Source: Strigops habroptila (Eukaryota; Chordata; Aves; Psittaciformes; Psittacidae). Taken from it: a stretch of DNA of 64,000 nt. Below the pieces are notes generated by a model. It made no database searches. It was not told where the DNA came from and worked only from the letters and a program-made list of their open reading frames with translations. Shown here in pieces: positions 56,739 to 64,000 of the stretch. The number at the start of each line of letters is the position of its first letter. Positions within the stretch are counted from its first letter, which is position 1. The position numbers and the translations under genes are program-made. The stretch covers positions 41,898,420-41,962,419 of the forward strand of contig NC_044284.2 in assembly GCF_004027225.2 (NCBI RefSeq). Direction: 5' to 3'.

Positions 56739-59189
56739 ATTTTCCTATCAAAACAAATCCCCCTCTGTGATCACTTGCACCAAGAGCCCTCAGGCACCCT
56801 GTGCCAGCCCAGGACAGGGTCTTCAACACCTCACTCCCAGGGTGCTCTTCTAGGAGTGGTAACAGTAGGAGGGCTGTCCTCTGCCCACCACCTTGCTGGT
56901 CCCCAGCTCTTCCACCCAGAGCCCTGGCACCCACCCACCCCGCTGCCCCTCACCTTAGCTGGGCACCACCATGGCTGGGACACTTGAGCCCTGGCTCAGC
57001 TGTTGACTCCAGCTTACCCGCAAAGAGAAGGATGGGGACTGGGAGCTACTCTGGGCTCCAGGGTGGAATTTCACTCACTTCAGTGACCTCGTGCCTGCGG
57101 CATGCTCTAAAAATACAAATAAACCAATGGGCGGCACGAAATCCACCCTGATTCCCACAGAGGGTGGCTCAGGCAGGCCCTGCCTCCCCTGGCTGCCTCC
57201 TCCTTTGTGAAAGAAATTGGGCTGAGGGAAAAAAAAACCAAACCAAAACAAAAAGAGGCCAGATCCTCTTCTTCCCTGCTCTCAGCGAAGACTATATTTA
57301 GAAGTTGATTTGGGCCAATTTGCTGAAGACCTGGACATGGGGTCAGGAGAAGGCACGCTCCATGTCCCCCTCACACTCCCGGCTGTGCTAAGCCAGACCA
57401 GTCAAGCTCCTCCTATCTCCCCTGGGCCCTCCCATCCCTCTGACTACGCTGGTTCCCCTCTCATTCAAAGCTCTCTGCTGCAGATAGGCCAGGCTGGGTG
57501 CAGGGAACACAGCAGTCCCCCATACCACAGAGGAGACCATCTCTACCCACCAAGAGCGTCTCACCTTCATGGTGTTCTTGCCTTCAGACATCTCCTGCCA
57601 CTTCAGCAAGAGCTTTTCTTCCCCATCCTCACCTGAGCAGCTTTATGCTCTGTATTAACTAATTTCATCCCCATTCCTACCTCACCAGGTCTCCCCAGGT
57701 GCCACACTTGGGCTCATCAACACTCAGTCCCCACTTGGAGGTTGTTAGCAGAAACCATCCATAAGCCCCACACTGCTCCAATTAATATAACTTCTTGTGA
57801 CTGTGAAATCTTCTTCTCACCCTCCTCCTCTCGCATCCGGGGCCACAGCAAAATCAGGACCCAGGCATCCTGCCCTGCCTTTGCTCCTGCACAGCAGCAC
57901 ATGTCCCCTCGCATGTCCCCAGCTGGCACACCACCACTCCCAGGGATGGGCAGCCGAAGGGGACAGCAGGCAGCGGAGGTCACGGTTTCCCTGCACCCAG
58001 CAGTAAACAAGCTCTCCAGAGCCGCAGAGGAGGGAGGGGGGCAAAAAGCCCAAGCAAGATGTATTTTTGCAAGCAGGCAGATTAGGAGCTGGCAGCAGGC
58101 ACAGCAGAGACGGTGTTATCTGTGAATGGGTGCAGGCTGTTACCCACGGCTCCAGCCACCGCCAGGACAGGGAGGTGGGGAAGGAGAGGTTGGGCAGAGA
58201 TGTTTGCTCCTCGGCCAATGGCTATTTCTGAATTTGGGAGCCTGCAGCTGAGAGCAGAGAGAGTTTACAATCAGCAACTGGACACTTACAACCCAAGGAA
58301 TATTCACCCACCTTGGGCTGGAGAAGCTGCCCTGTCCCCAGACCCTTGGAGCAAGCTCCCCCCAACCTTCCCATCACTCCTGACCCCCTGCTGGCAATGC
58401 CCCATGCCCTGGGACATGCTGTTCCATGCACTGACACCCCAAGAAGCCACCAGGCTAGCGAGGTCCCTGGGCAGGGAGCAGCTAATGCAGGAAGCTGATT
58501 GAGTTACAGGCCAGCGATTGTATCAAGTTTACCAGCTCCCTACTGCGTATCCTGTACTGGGAGGGTTCCTGGAAGCAGGAGCTGATTTCACACACCCTCC
58601 CCATGCTGCACAAACACACAGGCTATGCCAAAGGCATATCTCTGCATGTGACCACTGCCAATATTACCCAAGCATCTGGCAGGGAGCAGCCAGCCCCTTC
58701 TTGCTCTCCTCGTCCTCCCCTGGCTGTACGCCTCCCATCTCTAGCACAGGGCTGGCCATATCCCTTTTTTAATTCTTCTTCTTCTCCTCTTAACTCTGTT
58801 TAACTTTTCCTGTCTCTAAACTGAAAGCAAAGGTGGTGGCCCTGCCAAAGATGCTGGAGGCCTCCAAACCTTTGATGGGATGATTAAAACCTGGGTTTTC
58901 TCCACCCTGTGTCATTGGACTGCGCAGGTGACACCAGAGCATCAGCCAGAAACTCTGGGATGAATAACGTCCTGGAGTCCAGACTCTCAAAGTCATGTAT
59001 AAACCCTTTACCTGTGCAGGGAAACAGGGTGTGAGTGTTGGGAAATGAATCATTTAGGGTCACTCAATTATCGCCATCAAAGGCATTAGCAAAAGTAGTT
59101 TTAATATGAATTAAAAGGATGATTTAAGTTTGATGGCAAGGTTCACTTTATTACTTATTACATGGATGAAACATGCAAAGGAAAATTGA

Positions 59190-59587
59190 CAGCCTGAGAG
59201 AGTTTGGCTTCTTCAACCTGGAGAAGAGAAGGCTCTGGGGAGACCCTATAGAAGCCTTCCAATACCTAAAGGGGGCTTAGAGGAAAGCTGAAGAGGAACT
59301 TTTTTCAACGGCATGTAGTGACAGGACAAGGGGGAATGGCTTTAAACTGAAAGATGAGAGATTTAGATTAAATATTAGGAAAAAATTCTTCACTGTAAGG
59401 ATTTTGAGACACTGGAACAGGTTGCCAGAGAAGCTGAGGCTGCTCCACCCCTGGAAATGTTCAAGGTCAGGCCGAATGGGGCTTTGAGCAACCTGGGCTA
59501 GTGGAAGGTGTCTCTGCCTGTGGCAGGGGGTTGGAACTAGATGATTGTTAAGCTCCCTTCCAACCTGAAACATTGTATGATTCTATG
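59190..59587 (+). mobile_element. CR1 LINE 3' end inserted in the ERVL-like LTR
   Basis: CR1 3' sequence begins near AGCCTGAGAGAGTTTGG and ends ATTCTATG. It is flanked by GAAAATTGA on both sides (59181-59189 and 59587-59595), a likely target-site duplication. It is 5'-truncated and non-coding. Confidence 0.9.
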
Positions 59588-59826
59588 AAAATTGAGTTAA
59601 AATTGAGCTAAAATGATTGACACAGAGACCAAAGACACAAAAGCATAAGGGAGACCCTCCCATTGAGTCATGAGGTTCAGAATAGACCCCTTTGCTTTCT
59701 AAACTCCTGGTGGAGTTTAGGTGTGGCTAGATATAATCTTAGGCTCAGACTTGCTCAACAGTTTATATCTAAAGGGCTACATATGTTATCAATTAGGATC
59801 ATGTAAAGAATCATTGTATCAATCCA

Positions 59827-59874
59827 ACACGCGCGTGCGCGGGCACACACACACACGCACGCATGCACGCATGC
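59827..59874. repeat. Alternating purine-pyrimidine microsatellite (CG/CA)
   Basis: CGCG, GCGC and (CA)n units alternate over about 48 bases with one interruption (GCGGGC), within the ERVL-like LTR. Such composition favours Z-DNA. Confidence 0.85.
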
Positions 59875-61567
59875 CTCTGTTAAAAATTCCCCTCGAGTTC
59901 AGTGAAATATTCACGTCAAATGCCTTAGCATTTCTCAACAGGTGAGGGTTGAGCCTTGAGGAGTGGAGAGTCTTCAGCCCAGGTCCCATCAACAGCTTTT
60001 GGCAACGGTCCTCTCATTATTGCAAACTAGGCAGTCTGCAGGCTCTGAGAGGTGCCCCACTCAGAGGGAGGTGCTGGTTGCAGCCCACTGCAGTCCAGGA
60101 GAGCTCAAAGGGTCTCACTTATGACCACTATTTATACAGTTGCAAGATGATTTGTTTTAGTCATTAGTAAATGGCCATCCTGGCCACAACCTAAGTTGGT
60201 AATTACTGAAACTGTTTGAAAACTTCAGTGACAATGGTACCAGTCCTCTTGGGCTACGATCAAGGGAAGGAATGTTCCAAGGCTGTCAGGGGATGACTGA
60301 TTACTCCCTCTCTTGCTTACCACCTTAACCAGGCAACAGGAGTCCTGGTGTGGTCTGTGCCACCTCCCACCTTAGCTGTGCAAGAAGTCCTGGTAGACCA
60401 CCCAACTCATTACACAAGGCCAAGGCCTGACAGGAATTCCTGAGACCATAGAGCAGCCCGGAGAAGGCAGGGGGAAAGGCACTACCACAGTGAGCCAGTT
60501 GCAAACTCTCAGCATTGCTCGTAAACCCAGGCACTAGGACAGCAGCCTCCAGCCCCAGGGCACTGGGGTTTAAGGATGCTGCAATATCTTCCCTCCATCT
60601 GGCAGGCAGGGATGGAGGCAGAGCAGGAAGATTTTCCTGGCTCCCCTGGGCCATGCATTGACGCACTACACACCTCTGACACTGCACTCTGCTACCCAGA
60701 AACTCAGCTTGGAAATCTTCCATGCACAACACCCAAAGGCATCCTTTCACATGGAGTTCAGGCTCTTTCTGCAAGCCCTACCAACATGACTCTTCCTTGC
60801 CAGCAGATTTTGGGGTGGCAGTTGCTGGGTCAGTAGGTCCTACCTCTGTCTGTCTTTCATATCTGGGCCAGCTGACGCAGCGAGATGGCAGGGTGCCTAA
60901 GGACTACCACCCACCCTTGGTGATAACACTTCGCAGGAGATCTTTTCTGCCTGGTGTGACACTGCAGTGGGATGAATCGCTAGGCAGAGCGGCTGGGACT
61001 GGGCAGATACATCATTGCTGGGGAACCTGGGAAAAGCAGCCACTCGGATTTCTCCCAGCCAACCTCTCCTGCATCCCCATCAACATCCCAGCAATACCCC
61101 TGAGAAATGGGAAAGGTTGGCCCATCCAGGAGCTGTGCCCCTGTTTTGAGATCCATCTCCTTCAGCCTCAATGCTCACGGGCATGCAGAGGACATGGCTT
61201 GCTGCAAGCTTGCTTGCGCTCCCCCTTCCCTGAGCCCCTCCATGCCTCTGATCCCAGCAGTGCAGGGCAGAGAGGGATGAGTGCTTGCAGATGCCTGTGT
61301 ACCCTGTTTGCAGATGTGAGCTGTTCTGGATGGGGATCGCCTAGCTAGCATCAAGCAATAAGCAACTCCATGGCCAGGCACAGCACAGCCCTGGCTTTAC
61401 AGCCCAGTATAAAATGTTTATTCTTCTTCCCTTTTTGGAGCAGCATCACCCACAGCTGATATCCCTGATATCTTTACCTGGTATCCCACCTGAATTACCC
61501 TCATTTGTGTAATGTCTTTCAGCATGAGATTTCAGATGGCCAGCATCTCCTTAGGGCTCCTGGTATT

Positions 61568-61625
61568 AGAATCATAGAATAGTTTGGGTTGGAAAGGACC
61601 TTCAAAGGTCACCTAGCCCAACCCC
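61568..61625 (-). mobile_element. Very short CR1 3' terminal fragment
   Basis: Only the last roughly 58 bases of CR1 are present: AGAATCATAGAATAG followed by TTTGGGTTGGAAAGGACC, read on the plus strand as the reverse complement of the CR1 end. A C-rich run follows directly. Confidence 0.9.
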
Positions 61626-61904
61626 ACCCCCCACCCCCATTACTTGCTCTCTGATTTGCTTTAAATACATCCCTTCTTAAGACATATTGTTTATGTCTTT
61701 CAGAGGGCTTTGTGTGTCTAAAACTTTCTATTTTTATTCAAGCTTTCTTTTTGAGATAGGAAAACTAGGAATCTATCCTGAGTCGCCACCAGGGCAAAGG
61801 TTTCCCTTGATATATTTACACATCCAGGAAGACAAACTACAAGATCTAATCTTGCAAAGACTCATGCATGTATTTGACTTGAGACACCTGCACCTACACC
61901 TAAG

Positions 61905-62030
61905 TTTTTGGGGGGTTTTTTTTGGTTTAGGTTTTTTGGTTTAGGGGGGGTTGTGGGGGAGGGTTGTGAGGGGGTTGTGGATGGTTTTTTTTTGTTGTTG
62001 TTGTTGGGTTTTTTTGGTTTTTTTTTTCTT
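61905..62030 (+). repeat. G/T-rich low-complexity tract with a G-quadruplex motif
   Basis: Runs of T and G alternate, including (TTG)n near 61991-62006. Four G-runs at 61944-61974 are separated by loops of 1-6 bases and fit the G4 pattern. Single-strand open frames here are composition artefacts. Confidence 0.8.
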
Positions 62031-64000
62031 GTGTGCATTTTTCCCTTGTAAACAAAGAACTTACTTTGGAAATAAATGGTTGGATTTGCAAAGGGTCAGC
62101 ACAGCATCCAGCCCAACTGAGTGGGCTGTAGGAACACAGCTAGTGAGTACTGCTGCATAAAAACAAGGGAAAAAGAGAAAGGAAAGGACGTGAAAAAGAA
62201 GAGTAGGAAGCCTATGCAGCACTGCAGAGAAATGCCATGAGCACCCCCACTTTCAAGGTGAAGTCTCCCAATGCTCAGCACTGTTGCCACATGGGGATGG
62301 ATCAGTTCTAATACCATGCGGGGTCTGGATCCCTATCCCACATGTGTGAACACCCTGTCCCTGGCACACCAACGACTTGGGAGGGAACCCAGACTGAATG
62401 TCATGGATGAGTAATCTCAACGCTGAGTTTTAGTGTAAGCATCCCTTCCTATGACCTCCTCAGAGAGACCCATCTCCTCTGCAGGCTCTGTCTCTCCCAT
62501 CACATCTGTATGCTTTTGCACCCTTCCTCCACCAACCCCCCCTCCCACCTTCTTTTAAGTACAAACACCACGTAAGCCCAGGCAAAAACCCAGTTAGCAG
62601 CCAGCCTCCTGTCAGCACCCATTATCTCTGTGTGTTAGCTGCGTCTTTAGTGAACTGCTTAAAAATAAAGGCAGAAGGCCATTGCCCATGGGCAGGAATT
62701 TTCCACCAGGTAGGTACAGCCAAGCTGGGTCACGCGATGTGGTGCCCTGGCTTGCGTCATGTGCCATCACCATGAGAGGCAGCTGTGCCCATGGGCAGCC
62801 CCTTCCTGCCTGCCCAAAAAAGGCACCTTTCATGGGCCAGTTGAATCTGAAACACCCACGATCTCATCCCAGGGGGACAGGCTCCAATCTCCAAATTCAT
62901 CCTGCAGGGCCACTAGCTCACTTGAGACTCAGCACGACTTTGGCTTAAGGCCTCATGCATGAAGTGGTTTAATGCTTACCTTTGTCCTTGTGACATGAGG
63001 ACTAAGGAGAGGGAGAGCTCTCTCAGTGATGGGTCTCCCTGTTCCATCAAGTTGCCTACACAAGTTTTACTAGAGTCCAGCCCCAGTGGTGTTGCTCAGG
63101 AGGAGAAGATGGGGACTGTGGGCTCTTTGAGGCTGAAGATCCATCTGGGAGGGGAAGCATCCTCATCTTTGCTGGAGGGGCACTTCCTCTGAAGCACAGA
63201 AGGAGCCCGCTCAAGCTCTTGCAAACCAGCTGAATAGCTACCAGGGCAGCCTAAACTGTTTCCCCTGACTATGAGCAGTGACATCAGAGTGTTTCTAGAG
63301 GAAAACTCCACTGCCTGCTCCCCAGCCCACTTCCCAACCAGCAGGACTGCCTCTGGCTCCCTGACACTCCACATCTGGAAGGGAAGCATCAGAAACAGAC
63401 ACGCTGGGCACTTCCGTCCTGCACATCTGGGAATTGAGAACGCTGTTTCATTGTGCTGGGGCAGGGAGGGTTTTGCTGGTGTTATTATTCCAAGCTGGCT
63501 TCAAATCCTAGGAAAACAAAAGCTTCTTCCTTGCCAAAGGGAGGGCTGGCTAGAGGCAGCCACTGGACAGGAGGGCTGGGCTTCTAAATGCTACATTTTG
63601 GTGTTTAAATTTAGCCCTAGATTAAAATTCTGCAGACATGAGCCCTTCTGGTGAGACAGCAGCCTGGCCAGCATCAGGACTAGCTTTTGCCATGCAGTGT
63701 GCCAAGCAAGCACCCTTCCTTCCTTGGAGTTCAGCCTCCAAGCCTCCAGCCCCAGCAACACGTCTGCCTATCAGCAAAGAAACAGACGTGCTCCGGGAGC
63801 AGTGATGGATGGACAAGGCAGTCTGGTTGGCATAACAAGGGTTTTTTGGCTGTCCGGTCTGCATTGAGACAAAGGCAGATGACCAACTTGACCAAAGAGG
63901 ACTTTCCAGAAGCAACAGAGATGTCAGATATTGAGAGCTCTGGCTGTGCCCTGTGCCACCTGCTTTTTTCCTGGGGCACAGAAAGTCATTAGGCTTTTGG

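Larger units (their letters stand above)
51057..59034. other. Non-coding region, no recognised gene
   Basis: No gene is recognised. The stretch contains A/C-rich low-complexity DNA near 52945-52995 and 57229-57255, a poly(A) tract at 53701-53809 and a G-quadruplex-type tract at 56714-56738. Confidence 0.45.
59035..60338 (-). mobile_element. ERVL-like LTR (probably solo), minus strand, with nested CR1
   Basis: On the minus strand the element would start TGTTGCC at 60338 and end CCCAACA at 59035, giving TG...CA ends with imperfect inverted repeats. TATAAATAG lies at 60128-60136 and AATAAA at 59147-59152, both in minus orientation. Removing the inserted CR1 leaves about 905 bases. The sequence resembles avian ERVL-family LTRs, notably the TGATGGCAAGGTTCACTTTA stretch. 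No internal retroviral genes flank it, so it is probably a solo LTR. The right boundary and family are from memory of such elements, and no clean target-site duplication was found. Confidence 0.55.
60339..64000. other. Non-coding region, no recognised gene
   Basis: No gene recognised. A 208-codon plus-strand frame at 60722-61348 has no recognisable domain. The region includes a short CR1 end (61568-61625), a C-rich run after it and a G/T-rich tract (61905-62030). Confidence 0.45.

Noticed and set aside
60722..61348. 208-codon plus-strand open frame
   Set aside because: Composition is rich in Pro/Ser/Cys/Leu with no recognisable motif, and no promoter or splice context supports it.
61951..62160. 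Short frame with runs of Cys, Val and Phe resembling a membrane segment
   Set aside because: It is translation of a G/T-rich low-complexity tract.
1..64000. Search by eye for CRISPR arrays, tRNA, rRNA and bacterial-type operons
   Set aside because: No regularly spaced repeats, tRNA-like B-box context or rRNA-like sequence was recognised. The DNA is vertebrate in character.

Overview
The window looks like nuclear DNA of a bird. The main evidence is a set of CR1 LINE fragments on both strands: several keep the avian CR1 3' end with its ATTCTATG-type terminal unit, and others keep pieces of the CR1 reverse-transcriptase frame. A class I (gammaretrovirus-like) endogenous retrovirus and an ERVL-like LTR fit the same picture. 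No bacterial-type operon, CRISPR array, tRNA or rRNA was recognised. The species cannot be named from this sequence.

Layout. Positions 1-3039 are the 3' part of a provirus that enters from the left edge. It comprises a short unassigned open frame (67-453), a complete 702-codon envelope gene (329-2437), a polypurine tract and a roughly 567-bp 3' LTR. The LTR has a TATA box, a polyadenylation signal and a perfect 75-bp tandem duplication in U3. About 300 bp further right, in the same orientation, are a TATA-like site and a CpG island (3352-4121), the probable promoter and 5' leader of the only clearly recognised host gene. That gene is an apparently single-coding-exon C2H2 zinc-finger protein of 389 residues (6032-7201). 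Its presumed first intron carries a CR1 fragment.

From about 7.9 kb to the right end I recognise no complete gene. This roughly 56-kb stretch holds CR1 fragments (25.0-25.9, 29.8-30.2, 32.8-32.9, 59.2-59.6 and 61.6 kb), an ERVL-like LTR on the minus strand (59.0-60.3 kb) with a CR1 nested inside it, simple repeats, G-quadruplex-type tracts, a 30-bp perfect A/T palindrome and small CpG clusters. A few short splice-bounded open segments (near 17.1-17.4, 43.8, 44.5 and, on the minus strand, 50.9-51.1 kb) could be exons of unrecognised genes. They are listed at low confidence because such segments also arise by chance.

How the parts relate. The most interesting relation is positional. A retroviral LTR with duplicated enhancer and intact TATA and poly(A) signals sits just upstream of, and parallel to, the zinc-finger promoter, so it could add enhancer activity or read-through transcripts. 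The intact envelope frame has an unusual cysteine-rich cytoplasmic tail and a long basic leader, and is the best candidate here for something undescribed.
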